Shown here piece after piece: positions 24,788 to 35,778 of a stretch of 38,052 nucleotides of DNA. The stretch covers positions 1-38,052 of the forward strand of contig JACSRS010000204.1 of NCBI GenBank assembly GCA_014879655.1, in the 5' to 3' direction. The translations under genes and the position numbers were made by a program. The stretch comes from Burkholderiaceae bacterium (GTDB lineage Bacteria; Pseudomonadota; Gammaproteobacteria; Burkholderiales; Burkholderiaceae_C). The notes beneath the pieces were generated by a model that ran no database searches, was not told the DNA's origin, and was given only the letters and a program-made list of their open reading frames with translations. The first letter of the stretch is position 1. The number at the start of each line of letters is the position of its first letter.

Positions 24788-24805
24788 TGGGGAAGGGCGT
24801 ACCGC

Positions 24806-25705
24806 TCAGGCGACGCCGTTTGCCTTGAACCAGGCCAGCGCCTGCTTCCAGCCGTCGTCGGCCGCTTCCTTGCGGTAGCTTGGCCGGTAGTCGGCATGGA
24901 AGGCATGCGGCGCCTCCGGGTATATCACGAACTTCGACGCCTTGGCTGCGGCGTCGCCAGCGGCCAGCGCAGCTTTCATCTTGTCGACGGACTCCAGCGG
25001 AATGCCGGTATCCGCGCCGCCGTACAAGCCCAGCACCGGGCCGTTGAGCTTGGCAGCGATGTCGATCGGGTTTTTGGGCGTCAAGGCATTCTGGTTGCCC
25101 ACCAGCCGGCCGTACCAGGCCACGCCGGCCTTGATCGATTTGCTGTGCGCGGTGTACAGCCAGACCTGGCGGCCACCCCAGCAGAAACCGGTGATGCCGA
25201 TTCGGGCGGCGTCGCCGCCGTTCGCCGTGGCCCACTTGACCGTGGCGTCCAGGTCGCCCATGACCTGTTCGTCGGGCACCTTGGAGATGACCTCGGCGAT
25301 CAGCTTGGCCATTTCACCGTAACTCTGCGCGTCGCCCTGACGGATGAACAGTTCGGGCGCAATGGCCAGATAGCCGGCCTTGGCAAAGCGGCGGCAAGTG
25401 TCAGCGATGTACTCGTGCACACCAAAAATCTCGGACAGCACCAGCACCACCGGCAGGCCGGTCTTGCCGGCCGGCGCTGCGCGGTAAGCCGGCATCTTGA
25501 AACCGTTGACGTCGATGGTCACCTCGCCGGCCGTGAGGCCGTCGGAAGAGGTCTTGATGGCGGTCTGCGCCATCACCGGCAGCGTGGAGGCGGCGTAGCC
25601 GACACCCAGCGCGGCTTTCAGCGCGGTACGGCGGGTGGCGCCAGCCTCGGTGGAACGGCCCGGCAGGAGGGCATCAAATTCGGTCTTCAGATCTTCGCGC
25701 AGCAT
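24806..25705 (-). CDS. Dienelactone hydrolase family protein, Tat-exported
   Basis: 299 residues from ATG 25705 (GGAG six bases upstream). In-frame codons above that do not belong. Alpha/beta hydrolase of the dienelactone hydrolase type with the characteristic cysteine nucleophile: Cys175 in GFCWGG, Asp232 (YGGADTGIP), His267 (APHAFH). Glu92 in SEIFG is the residue that in DLH holds the cysteine. The N-terminus has twin arginines at 25-26 (ATRRTALKAALGVGYAAS) and a hydrophobic stretch ending VMAQ, a plausible Tat signal set unusually far in. Characterised DLHs are cytoplasmic enzymes of chlorocatechol breakdown. No other such gene is near, so the substrate is open. Confidence 0.9.
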   Translation of the reverse strand: MLREDLKTEFDALLPGRSTEAGATRRTALKAALGVGYAASTLPVMAQTAIKTSSDGLTAGEVTIDVNGFKMPAYRAAPAGKTGLPVVLVLSEIFGVHEYIADTCRRFAKAGYLAIAPELFIRQGDAQSYGEMAKLIAEVISKVPDEQVMGDLDATVKWATANGGDAARIGITGFCWGGRQVWLYTAHSKSIKAGVAWYGRLVGNQNALTPKNPIDIAAKLNGPVLGLYGGADTGIPLESVDKMKAALAAGDAAAKASKFVIYPEAPHAFHADYRPSYRKEAADDGWKQALAWFKANGVA

Positions 25706-25852
25706 GTGGGACTCCGATGGGGTTGGCGTTTGGATGGGTTTTTCGGGTGACGCCGGGGGGTATCCACCACCGCACCGCACATGAAGTTTATCCAGCAAAG
25801 CAAAAGCCCGCATACCGAACGGTCTATTCCGAGACTTCGCCGTGTATTCCCG

Positions 25853-28675
25853 TCAGTGCGCCTGCTCCCAGTTCGGCCCCACGCCCATTTCGGCCAGCAA
25901 CGGCACGCGCAGTTCGGCCACGCCGGCCATCAGGCGGGGCACCTCGGTCTTGAGCCACTGCACCTCGGCCTCTGGCACCTCGAACACCAGTTCATCGTGC
26001 ACCTGCATGATCATCTTGGTGGCGCGCTTTTCGTCATCGAGCACCTGCTGCACACGGTTCATGCTCAGCTTGATCAGGTCGGCCGCCGTGCCCTGCATCG
26101 GCGCATTGATGGCGGCGCGCTCGGCACCGGCGCGGCGCGGGCCGTTGGGGGAGTTGATCTCGGGCAGGTACAGGCGGCGGCCAAACACGGTCTCGACGTA
26201 GCCCTGCGCCTTGGCGGCCTGTTTGGTCTCTTCCATGTAACGCTTCACGCCGGGGTAGCGCTGAAAGTAGCGGTCGATATAGGCGGCAGCGGCCTTGGTC
26301 TCGATACCCAGATTCTTCGCCAGCCCGAAGCTGCTCATGCCGTAGATCAGGCCAAAGTTGATGACCTTGGCATACCGGCGCTGTTCGCTGGTCACCTGCG
26401 CGGGTTCCACGCCAAACACCTCGCCGGCTGTGGCGCGGTGCACATCCAGTCCGTCGGTGAAGGCACGCAGCAGCGCCTCGTCGCCGCTCAGGTGGGCCAT
26501 GATGCGCAGCTCGATCTGGCTGTAGTCGGCGCTGGCGATCACGCTGCCTGGCGGCGCAACGAACGCCTCGCGCACGCGCCGGCCCTCGGCGGTGCGGATC
26601 GGGATGTTCTGCAGGTTCGGGTCGTTGCTGGACAGCCGCCCGGTCACCGCAACCGCCTGCGCATAGTGCGTGTGCACGCGGCCGGTGCGCGGATGCGCCA
26701 GCTGGGCCAGCTTGTCGGTGTAGGTGCCCTTGAGCTTGGCCAGACCGCGGTATTCAAGGATCTTGGCCGGCAGCGGGTAGTCTTCGGCGAGCTTTTCCAG
26801 CACCTCCTCGTCGGTGCTGCGCGCGCCGGTGGCGGTTTTCTTCACCACCGGCAGGCCCAGCTTGTCGAAGAAGATTTCGCCCAGCTGCTTGGGGCTGCCC
26901 AGGTTGAACGGCTGGCCGGCCAGTTCGTAGGCCTCGTTTTCCAGCGCGACGATGCGCTGGCCCAGCTCGTGGCTTTGCGCAGCGAGCGTGGGCGCGTCGA
27001 TCAGCACGCCGTTGCGTTCGATGCGGTAGAGCGTCTCGCTGCTGCGCATCTCCAGCTCGTAGATGAAGCGCAGCTTGTCGTCGCGCGCCAGCTGCGGCCA
27101 CAGCACGCCGTGCACTTCCAGCGTCTGGTCGGCGTCTTCGCACGAATAGGCCGAAGCACGCGCCACGTCGACCTGCGCAAACGGTATCTGGTGTGCGCCC
27201 TTGCCACACAGGTCTTCATAGTTGATGCCGCTGCGGCCCAGATGTCGCTCGGCCAGGCTGGCCAGACCGTGCGGGCGGTGCACTTCGAGCACGTAGCTCT
27301 GCAGCATGGTGTCGTGCCGGTAGCCCTGCACCTCGATTCCGTGGTTGGCAAAAACGTGGCGGTCGTACTTGATATGCTGGCCCAGCTTGGCCCGCGCCGG
27401 GTCTTCCAGCCAGGGCTTGATCCTCGTCAGTACCTCGTCAAACGGCAGTTGCTGCGGCGCGTCGGGCCCGTCGTGGCGCAGCGGGATGTAGGCGGCCTCG
27501 CCGGGCCTGAGGCTGAAACTGATGCCGACGATCTGCGCCTGCATCTCGTCCAGCGACGTGGTTTCGGTGTCCAGCGCCACCAGTTCGGCACTTTCGATGG
27601 CCTTCAGCCAGCGCTCCAGCGCCTCCCAGGTCAGCAGGGTTTCGTAGCCGGGGTTGGCGGCCGGGGGCGGCGCGTCGAACAGCCCGGGCGGGCCCGATGG
27701 CGCCGGAGCAGGCGCAGTTGCCGCCGGTTGCGTCGCTGCCGACAGCGCGGTTCCCGGCGGCGACGCGCCGGTTTCGCCCGCCAGGGCCTTGGCCAGCCCT
27801 TTGAAACCGTATTGCTCGCAAAACGCCAGCAGGCCGGGCGCATCGGGGTGATCGATGGCGATCGCGTCCAGCGCCGGCAGGCCGGGCACCCAGCCGTTCA
27901 GATCGCAATCGGTCTTGATGGTCAGCAGCTGGCGCCCGGTGGGCAGCCAGTCGAGCGCCTTGCGCAGGTTTTCGCCGGCCACCCCCCTGATCTGGTCGGC
28001 GCTGGCGACGATGGCGTCGAGCGAGCCGTATTCCTGCAGCCACTTGGCGGCCGTTTTCGGGCCGACCTTTTCCACGCCGGGCACGTTGTCCACGGTGTCG
28101 CCCACCAGCGCCTGGTAGTCGACCATCAGCCGCGCCGGTACGCCGAACTCGGCTTCCACACCGGCCAGGTCGCGGCGCTTGCCGTTCATGGTGTCGATGA
28201 TGGTGATGTGCGCATCCACCAGTTGCGCCAAGTCCTTGTCGCCACTGGAGACGATGACTTCGATGCCTTGAGCGGCCGCCGTAACGGCCAGCGTGCCGAT
28301 CACGTCGTCAGCCTCGACCCCCGGCACGTCCAGCACCTTCCAGCCCAGCAGGCGCACCACCTCGTGGATGGGCGGAATCTGCGCGCGCAGGTCATCGGGC
28401 ATCGGGCTGCGGTTGCCCTTGTAGGCGGAATAGATGTCGTCGCGAAAAGTCGGCCCCTTGGCGTCGAACACGCAGGCGGCGTAATCGGCCCGCACCTCCT
28501 TGCGCAGCGACTGCATCATGTTGATCATGCCGCGGATGGCCCCGGTAGCGGGGCTGGACGGGTCACCCGGCACGGCGCGCAGGTCGGGCATGGCGTGGTA
28601 GGCGCGGTACAGGTAACTGGAGCCGTCCACCAGCAGCAGGGTCTTCTTGTTTTCGTTCATGGGCGCATTGTGCAT
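25853..28675 (-). CDS. polA: DNA polymerase I
   Basis: 940 residues with all three domains. The 5'-3' exonuclease starts TLLLVDGSSYLYRAYHAM and contains SSGDKDLAQLVD. The 3'-5' exonuclease has the intact DxE pair in LVALDTETTSLDE. The polymerase domain contains ASADYSQIELRIMAHLSGD (motif A), INFGLIYGMS (O-helix region; the usual motif is KxxxFGxxYG) and MQVHDELVFEVP (motif C). It acts in Okazaki-fragment processing and repair synthesis. The start could be ATG 28675 or ATG 28660 (MNENKK). Neither has a strong ribosome binding site. Proofreading appears functional, unlike in Taq polymerase. Confidence 0.97.
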   Translation of the reverse strand: MHNAPMNENKKTLLLVDGSSYLYRAYHAMPDLRAVPGDPSSPATGAIRGMINMMQSLRKEVRADYAACVFDAKGPTFRDDIYSAYKGNRSPMPDDLRAQIPPIHEVVRLLGWKVLDVPGVEADDVIGTLAVTAAAQGIEVIVSSGDKDLAQLVDAHITIIDTMNGKRRDLAGVEAEFGVPARLMVDYQALVGDTVDNVPGVEKVGPKTAAKWLQEYGSLDAIVASADQIRGVAGENLRKALDWLPTGRQLLTIKTDCDLNGWVPGLPALDAIAIDHPDAPGLLAFCEQYGFKGLAKALAGETGASPPGTALSAATQPAATAPAPAPSGPPGLFDAPPPAANPGYETLLTWEALERWLKAIESAELVALDTETTSLDEMQAQIVGISFSLRPGEAAYIPLRHDGPDAPQQLPFDEVLTRIKPWLEDPARAKLGQHIKYDRHVFANHGIEVQGYRHDTMLQSYVLEVHRPHGLASLAERHLGRSGINYEDLCGKGAHQIPFAQVDVARASAYSCEDADQTLEVHGVLWPQLARDDKLRFIYELEMRSSETLYRIERNGVLIDAPTLAAQSHELGQRIVALENEAYELAGQPFNLGSPKQLGEIFFDKLGLPVVKKTATGARSTDEEVLEKLAEDYPLPAKILEYRGLAKLKGTYTDKLAQLAHPRTGRVHTHYAQAVAVTGRLSSNDPNLQNIPIRTAEGRRVREAFVAPPGSVIASADYSQIELRIMAHLSGDEALLRAFTDGLDVHRATAGEVFGVEPAQVTSEQRRYAKVINFGLIYGMSSFGLAKNLGIETKAAAAYIDRYFQRYPGVKRYMEETKQAAKAQGYVETVFGRRLYLPEINSPNGPRRAGAERAAINAPMQGTAADLIKLSMNRVQQVLDDEKRATKMIMQVHDELVFEVPEAEVQWLKTEVPRLMAGVAELRVPLLAEMGVGPNWEQAH

Positions 28676-28755
28676 GGCGGCCGCACGCTGCAGGCCACCT
28701 CTACAATCAAGCGCAAGTGGTCACGTGACTGCAGCGGCGCCGGGCGCCCGCCCAC

Positions 28756-28840
28756 CGAGGGGGGATACCGGCCCCCGCCAGCCAATTTTTCAGTGAAAAC
28801 GGGCAAATCCCATCGTCAAATGGTCGTTTACAGCTATCTT
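28756..28840 (-). repeat. Dispersed repeat copy E between polA and thrB
   Basis: Read on the minus strand: GATAGC, ACGACCATTTGACGATGGG, ATTTGCC, then an AT-rich part and a GC-rich hairpin (GGGGG with CCCCC, 28759-28776). AAACG and CGTTT flank the conserved part. It accounts for about a third of the 242-bp gap. I see no gene there, and the thrB promoter must lie in or beside the repeat. Confidence 0.7.
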
Positions 28841-28917
28841 TTCATGATCCACCCGATGTCAACCCGAACCCTGGCCCGACGCCCGGGCAGTCTCTGATCC
28901 AGGCGGCGCGCTGATTC

Positions 28918-29868
28918 ATGGCTGTCTACACCGAAGTTTCCCCGGAAGCCGCGCAGCAACTGCTGCACCAATTGAACCTGGGCGAGTTGAGCGCCTTGCG
29001 CGGCATCGAAGGCGGCATCGAAAACACCAACTACTTCGCCACCACCAGCGAGGGCGAGTGGGTGCTGACGCTGTTCGAACGCCTGACATTCGAGCAGTTG
29101 CCGTTCTATCTGCAGATGATGAAGCACCTGGCGCAGCACGGCATTCCGGTGCCCGACCCGGCTGCCACTGCCGACGGCACCATCCTGCACCGCGTCTGCG
29201 GCAAGCCGGCCGCCGTGGTGAACCGGCTGCGCGGTCAAAGCGTGCTTGCGCCCGCTGTCCTGCACTGCACGGCCGTGGGCGACATGCTGGCGCGCATGCA
29301 TCTGGCGGGCCGCGACTTTGCGCTCAGCCAGCCCAACCTGCGCGGCCTGGCCTGGTGGAACGAGACCGTACCGGTGGTGCAGCCGCATCTGGACGCCAGC
29401 CAGTCGGCGCTGATCCGCGCCGAACTGGCCTACCAGAACCACGTGGCCGCGTCGTCGCTGTACCGGGCCCTGCCCCGCGGGCCGGTGCATGCCGACCTGT
29501 TCCGCGACAACGTGCTGTTCGACCATGACCAGCTCACCGGCTTCTTCGACTTCTATTTCGCCGGCGTCGACACCTGGCTGTTCGACATCGCGGTCTGCAT
29601 GAACGACTGGTGCATCGATCTGGCCACCGGCGCGCACGACCCGGCCCGCGCGCAGGCGCTGCTCACTGCCTACGCCAGGGTGCGGCCCCTGGCCGCGGCC
29701 GAACGCCAGCTGCTGCCGGCGATGGCCCGCGCGGGTGCGCTGCGGTTCTGGCTTTCCCGCCTGTGGGACTACCATCTGCCGCGAGAGGCGTCGATGCTCA
29801 AGGCCCACGACCCCACCCATTTTGAAAGGGTGCTGCGCGAGCGGCTGGCGCACCCCTTGCTGCCCTGA
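28918..29868 (+). CDS. thrB: Homoserine kinase, choline-kinase-like (ThrB type II)
   Basis: 316 residues of the APH/choline-kinase fold, the form of homoserine kinase found in many proteobacteria, unrelated to the GHMP-type ThrB of E. coli. It phosphorylates homoserine for threonine synthesis. Visible features are GGIENTNYFATT (phosphate loop), HADLFRDNVLF (191-201; catalytic Asp and Asn) and GFFDFYFAG (Mg-binding Asp). The sequence begins AVYTEVSPEAAQQLL. The next gene, a membrane protein, starts 19 bases after its stop, so they are probably co-transcribed. No thrC or hom is in view. Confidence 0.93.
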   Translation: MAVYTEVSPEAAQQLLHQLNLGELSALRGIEGGIENTNYFATTSEGEWVLTLFERLTFEQLPFYLQMMKHLAQHGIPVPDPAATADGTILHRVCGKPAAVVNRLRGQSVLAPAVLHCTAVGDMLARMHLAGRDFALSQPNLRGLAWWNETVPVVQPHLDASQSALIRAELAYQNHVAASSLYRALPRGPVHADLFRDNVLFDHDQLTGFFDFYFAGVDTWLFDIAVCMNDWCIDLATGAHDPARAQALLTAYARVRPLAAAERQLLPAMARAGALRFWLSRLWDYHLPREASMLKAHDPTHFERVLRERLAHPLLP

Positions 29869-29887
29869 TGTACCCGAAACACCATCC

Positions 29888-30664
29888 ATGAAGCTAAACA
29901 TTGTCCCCGCCCGCACCGGCGTCACCTGGTTCAAGCTGGGCGTGCAGACCTTCAGCCGCCAGCCGCTGGCCATGGCCGGCCTGTTTTTCATGTACATCGC
30001 CGCGGCCTCGGTCCTGAGCATGATCCCCGGCGCAGGTGTGGTGCTGGCGCTGGCCATCGTGCCGGGCGCGACGCTGGGACTGATGGCCGCCACGATGGAG
30101 GCCACCAAAGGCAAGTTCCCGATGCCGTCCATCCTGATCAGCGCGTTTCGTGCCGGCCGCAAGGAATTGCGCGCCATGCTGATGCTGGGGATGATCTACG
30201 CCCTCTTCTGCATCCTGATCACTGCGCTGGTTCACCTGATTGCGCCCATGCCCGAGGGCGGCGGCCAGGAAGTAATGCTGAGTGACGAGTTTCGCATGTC
30301 GATGATGATCACGATGGTGCTGTACCTGCCGGTCTCCATCGCGTTCTGGCATGCGCCGGCGCTGGTGCACTGGCACGGCATCACGCCCTTGAAGAGCCTG
30401 TTTTTCAGCTTGGTGGCGGTGCTTCGCAACACGTCGGCCTTCCTCGTCTATGGCGCCGTCTGGATCGGGTTCTTTGTGTTCGTCAGCCTGATCGTGACCA
30501 CACTGGCCACCTTGCTGGGCGGCGCGGGCGCGGTGGGCGCCATCATGCTGCCCACCGCGCTGCTGCTGGCGAGCATGTTCATCTGCTCGATCTACTTCAC
30601 GTTTCGAGACAGCTTCGTGACCGAACCCGATCCGACCCCACCCGCAACCGGAGAATCACCATGA
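29888..30664 (+). CDS. BPSS1780-type integral membrane protein of unknown function
   Basis: 258 residues from ATG 29888, beginning MKLNIVPARTGVTWFKLG. Five or six hydrophobic helices are visible, including FFMYIAAASVLSMIPGAGVV, MLGMIYALFCILITALVHLI, MVLYLPVSIAFWHAPALV, YGAVWIGFFVFVSLIVTTL and LLLASMFICSIYFTF. The conserved pattern WFKxGxxxFxxxP at the start and FWxAPALVxWHG in the middle are what I recognise from the BPSS1780 family found next to thrB in Burkholderiales. The start lies 19 bases after thrB, and the stop overlaps the next gene (ATGA). Role unknown. The linkage to threonine synthesis may be historical only. Confidence 0.85.
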   Translation: MKLNIVPARTGVTWFKLGVQTFSRQPLAMAGLFFMYIAAASVLSMIPGAGVVLALAIVPGATLGLMAATMEATKGKFPMPSILISAFRAGRKELRAMLMLGMIYALFCILITALVHLIAPMPEGGGQEVMLSDEFRMSMMITMVLYLPVSIAFWHAPALVHWHGITPLKSLFFSLVAVLRNTSAFLVYGAVWIGFFVFVSLIVTTLATLLGGAGAVGAIMLPTALLLASMFICSIYFTFRDSFVTEPDPTPPATGESP

Positions 30665-31419
30665 GCCACCACATCCTGCAAGGCCGCACCGAAGACGAAG
30701 TGCTGTGGTTTCAGCGCCGCAGCTTTCTGCAGGCAGCGGCCGCGTGGACGGCGGCCGGCGGCTTTGCGGCGGCGCAAGCGCAGTCGCGGGGCAACATCGT
30801 CGAGCTGATCGGTGATGCGCTGGTCAACGGCGGGCGCCTGCGCCCGGAGCAGACCATCGTCAGTGGCGACCAGATCGAGACCGGGCCGGGCGCCAGCCTG
30901 GTCTTCGTGATTGGCAATTCGTCGTTCATGGTCCGGCAGAACTCACGCCTGGTGGTCGAACGCGGTTACTCGATCAACTTCGTCAGCGTGCTGCGGCTGC
31001 TGACCGGCGCGGTGGCCAGCGTCTGGGGCAAGGGCGGCAACCGCCAGATCCTGACGCCCACGCTCACCGCCGGCATCCGCGGCACCGGCGTCTACACCGA
31101 GGTTTTCGAGGCCCAGAACAAGCGCAGCTACTTCTGCAACTGTTACGGCCTGGTCGACATGTCGTCGGGCACCGACCAGGTGGTCAGCGAGTCGAGCTAC
31201 CACCAGTCGTTCTGGGGTGAGGTCGAGCCCAAGTCCGGCCGCTACCTGACACCGGCCAAAGCGATCAATCACACCGACGAAGAACTGGAGTTTCTGGCTC
31301 GCCTGGTGAACCAGCGCACCGCCTGGCAGATTCTGGGCAAAAAGGGGGTGAAGGACGGCAAGGGCTACATGGACGAAGCGCCGAACAACCAGCACCCGGC
31401 CGAGAACATGTATCGCTGA
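30661..31419 (+). CDS. Secreted FecR-domain protein with Tat-like signal
   Basis: 252 residues. The N-terminus carries FQRRSFLQAAAAWTAAGG (twin arginine at 19-20) and a likely cleavage after AQA near residue 40, so export by Tat is probable. Residues about 50-140 form a FecR-like beta domain: GDALVNGGRLRPEQTIVSGD, IETGPGASLVFVIG, LLTGAVASVWG, TLTAGIRGTGVYTEV. The downstream part contains a CxC pair (YFCNCYGL). FecR of iron signalling is membrane-anchored. This protein has no membrane helix after the signal, and no sigma factor or TonB receptor is nearby, so it is a stand-alone member of the domain family. The start overlaps the membrane protein gene by four bases. Function unknown. Confidence 0.82.
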   Translation: MSHHILQGRTEDEVLWFQRRSFLQAAAAWTAAGGFAAAQAQSRGNIVELIGDALVNGGRLRPEQTIVSGDQIETGPGASLVFVIGNSSFMVRQNSRLVVERGYSINFVSVLRLLTGAVASVWGKGGNRQILTPTLTAGIRGTGVYTEVFEAQNKRSYFCNCYGLVDMSSGTDQVVSESSYHQSFWGEVEPKSGRYLTPAKAINHTDEELEFLARLVNQRTAWQILGKKGVKDGKGYMDEAPNNQHPAENMYR

Positions 31420-31480
31420 TGCGCAAAGCAGGTCTCTCCGCCTATCCACACCCTTCAAGCCGCGCCGTTACCCTCTTTTG

Positions 31481-31699
31481 ATGGACACCGCCCGCCTCAC
31501 AGAGCAGCGCCTGACCGAGCTGGAAATCAAGGCCAGCTTCACCGAAGACCTGCTCGACCAGCTCAATCAGGTGATCGTGCGCCAGCAAGCGCAGATCGAC
31601 GGCCTGTTGCGTGCTGTTGGCGAATTGCGGCAGCAGCCGGCCGAATCCGGCGTTCCCGCGTTTCGCAGCCTGCGCGACGAGCTGCCGCCGCACTACTGA
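31481..31699 (+). CDS. slyX: SlyX family protein
   Basis: 72 residues, predicted almost wholly coiled coil: heptad-like pattern in LTEQRLTELEIKASFTEDL, LDQLNQVIVRQQAQIDGLLR and VGELRQQ, ending PPHY. The length, the LExKxxFxExxxxxLNxxVxxQQxxI pattern and the C-terminal PPHY are those of SlyX, a small cytoplasmic protein of unknown function. ATG 31481 is preferred to the TTG just before it. It lies 61 bases after the FecR-like gene and nine bases before the hydratase start. Confidence 0.88.
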   Translation: MDTARLTEQRLTELEIKASFTEDLLDQLNQVIVRQQAQIDGLLRAVGELRQQPAESGVPAFRSLRDELPPHY

Positions 31700-31708
31700 G
31701 CACGGCCG

Positions 31709-32515
31709 ATGGCGACGCTGACACCCCAGGAGCTGCTGCGCCACATCGACCGCGGTGAGCGCTGGTCCGGTGACGCATCCGGCGGCGGCGCCGTCACTGC
31801 CGCCTACCAGATCGCACTGGCCGTGCGCGCCCTGCGCATCGCCCGCGGCGAGCGGCCCCGGGGCTTCAAGATCGGCTTCACCAACAGCCAGATCTGGCCG
31901 CGCTACCAGGTGTTTGCACCCATCTGGGGCACCGTCTGGGACAGCACGCTGCACGCCTGCAACGCCGGCGGCGAAGGCCGGTTGTCGCTGGCCAGCACCT
32001 GCCAGCCACGCATCGAGCCCGAAGCGGTTTTCGGCCTGCGCACCACGCCTGCGGCAAATGCAACGTTGGACGACCTGTTCGACGCCATTGAATGGGTCGC
32101 GCCCGGCTTTGAGGTGGTGCAGTCGCACCAGAGCGACTGGAAATTCCAGGCCGCTGACACCGTGGCCGACAGCGGCCTGCACGCCCGGCTGCTGGTCGGC
32201 ACCCGTGTGCCGGTGCGCAGCTTCGCGGCCAACGCCGCGCAGCTGGACACGGCGCTGGCCGGCGCCACCGTGGTGCTGGAAAAGGCTGGCGCAGCGGTCG
32301 AGCGGGGCAGCGGCGCCGACGTGCTGGGCAGCCCGCTGCGGGCGCTGCAGCACTTTCTGGCGGAATTGCGCCAGTGCCCCGGGGCGCCGGACCTGGTGGC
32401 AGGCGACGTCGTCACGACCGGCACCTGGACCGACGCCTGGCCGGTGGCCCCTGGCGAGCAATGGCGCGCGCACTTTGACGCGCCGCTGTCGCCGATTGCC
32501 GTCACCTTCAGCTGA
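31709..32515 (+). CDS. 2-keto-4-pentenoate hydratase family protein (FAH superfamily)
   Basis: 268 residues of the hydratase/decarboxylase group that includes MhpD and the 4-oxalocrotonate decarboxylases. The likely metal site uses E103 and E105 (RIEPEAVFGL) with a downstream acidic residue near D143 (QSDWKF). RGFKIGFTN corresponds to the conserved GxKIG(l/f)T motif, and GDVVTTGTWT to the final G(D/S)xxxTG motif. Such enzymes handle 2-keto-4-enoates from meta-cleavage of aromatics. No other meta-cleavage gene is in the window, so the actual substrate is unknown. The 3' end faces uvrD with 15 bp between stops. Confidence 0.86.
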   Translation: MATLTPQELLRHIDRGERWSGDASGGGAVTAAYQIALAVRALRIARGERPRGFKIGFTNSQIWPRYQVFAPIWGTVWDSTLHACNAGGEGRLSLASTCQPRIEPEAVFGLRTTPAANATLDDLFDAIEWVAPGFEVVQSHQSDWKFQAADTVADSGLHARLLVGTRVPVRSFAANAAQLDTALAGATVVLEKAGAAVERGSGADVLGSPLRALQHFLAELRQCPGAPDLVAGDVVTTGTWTDAWPVAPGEQWRAHFDAPLSPIAVTFS

Positions 32516-32530
32516 CGCGCCACACGCGGA

Positions 32531-34945
<2,415 letters not shown>

Positions 34946-34997
34946 GGTCCGATTGTAGAAAGCGCCGCCGCCCCGGCCCAAACACTGAAAGTCTCCG

Positions 34998-35753
34998 ATG
35001 CGATTTTCGCCGTCCCGCACCCTGTCCGCCCTGTCCAGCAGCCCGGCCGCCGTCTTGCGAGCCCTCGGCTTGAGCGCTGTTCTGGTTGTCGCGGCGCCGT
35101 CGACCAGCCAGGCCCAGGCGCTGAGCTGCTCCAGCGATAGCCAGCAAGCGCCCACCGTCCTGCTGGAGCGCTTCATCAGTGCCGACTGCGCCGTCTGCTG
35201 GAGCCGGGCCGATACGCCGCGACCGCCGCGAGCCGGCCTGGCGCTCGACTGGCTCGTGCCGGGCACGCAGGGCGACGACGCGCCGTTGTCGGCCGCCGCC
35301 ACCCGCGAGGCACTGGTCCGGCTGCAGGCCCTGCAGCGCCCGGCGCCGGCCACCGACGAATCGTGGGTGACGCAGGCCGCGCCACCCGGCCGGCTGCGCC
35401 TGCGCGTGGCCCAGGGGCCGGCGCTGGGTGGCTACATCGGCGCATCGATCGAGCTGCGGCCGGCATCGGGCATCAAGCGCCCTTTCACCACCTGGCTCGC
35501 ACTGGTCGAAACGATTCCGGCCGGGGTTGAAGGCTCGCCGGTGGAGCGCAACCTGGTGCGCAACCTGTTTCAGCCGCGCTGGGGCGAAGCCGGCGCCAGC
35601 GACCGCCCACAGCGCCAGCGCTTCATCGAATCGCGCCCGATGAACATCCCCGAAGGCGCCGACCCGGCCCGGCTGCGGGTGGTCGGCTGGGTTGAAGACG
35701 CCAACGGCCAGATCCGGGTGATGGCCCAGTCGCGATGCAAGCCAGGCGGCTGA
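34998..35753 (+). CDS. Secreted protein of unknown function with CxxC motif
   Basis: 251 residues. A Sec signal peptide ends near PSTSQAQA (about residue 39). The mature start contains TVLLERFISADCAVCWSRAD, where CAVC (Cys64, Cys67) follows a beta-strand-like stretch, the position of the redox motif in thioredoxin folds. It recalls DUF1223 proteins (LFTSQGCSSCPPAD). The rest is not recognisable, and a thioredoxin-type cis-proline is not obvious. Residues 100-250 are rich in Arg, Pro and Ala. Two further cysteines (Cys44 and one at the very end) could form a disulfide. It is monocistronic, ending before a strong terminator. Confidence 0.7.
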   Translation: MRFSPSRTLSALSSSPAAVLRALGLSAVLVVAAPSTSQAQALSCSSDSQQAPTVLLERFISADCAVCWSRADTPRPPRAGLALDWLVPGTQGDDAPLSAAATREALVRLQALQRPAPATDESWVTQAAPPGRLRLRVAQGPALGGYIGASIELRPASGIKRPFTTWLALVETIPAGVEGSPVERNLVRNLFQPRWGEAGASDRPQRQRFIESRPMNIPEGADPARLRVVGWVEDANGQIRVMAQSRCKPGG

Positions 35754-35778
35754 CGGGCAAACACGGGTAGAATCAATC

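Noticed and set aside
25706-25852. Gap between the dienelactone hydrolase and polA genes
   Set aside because: It has no repeat core, no clear terminator hairpin and no credible small gene.
25781-28897. A very long open frame on the plus strand opposite polA
   Set aside because: It is the mirror of polA codon structure in GC-rich DNA, its protein has no recognisable domain, and polA on the other strand has all three domains intact.
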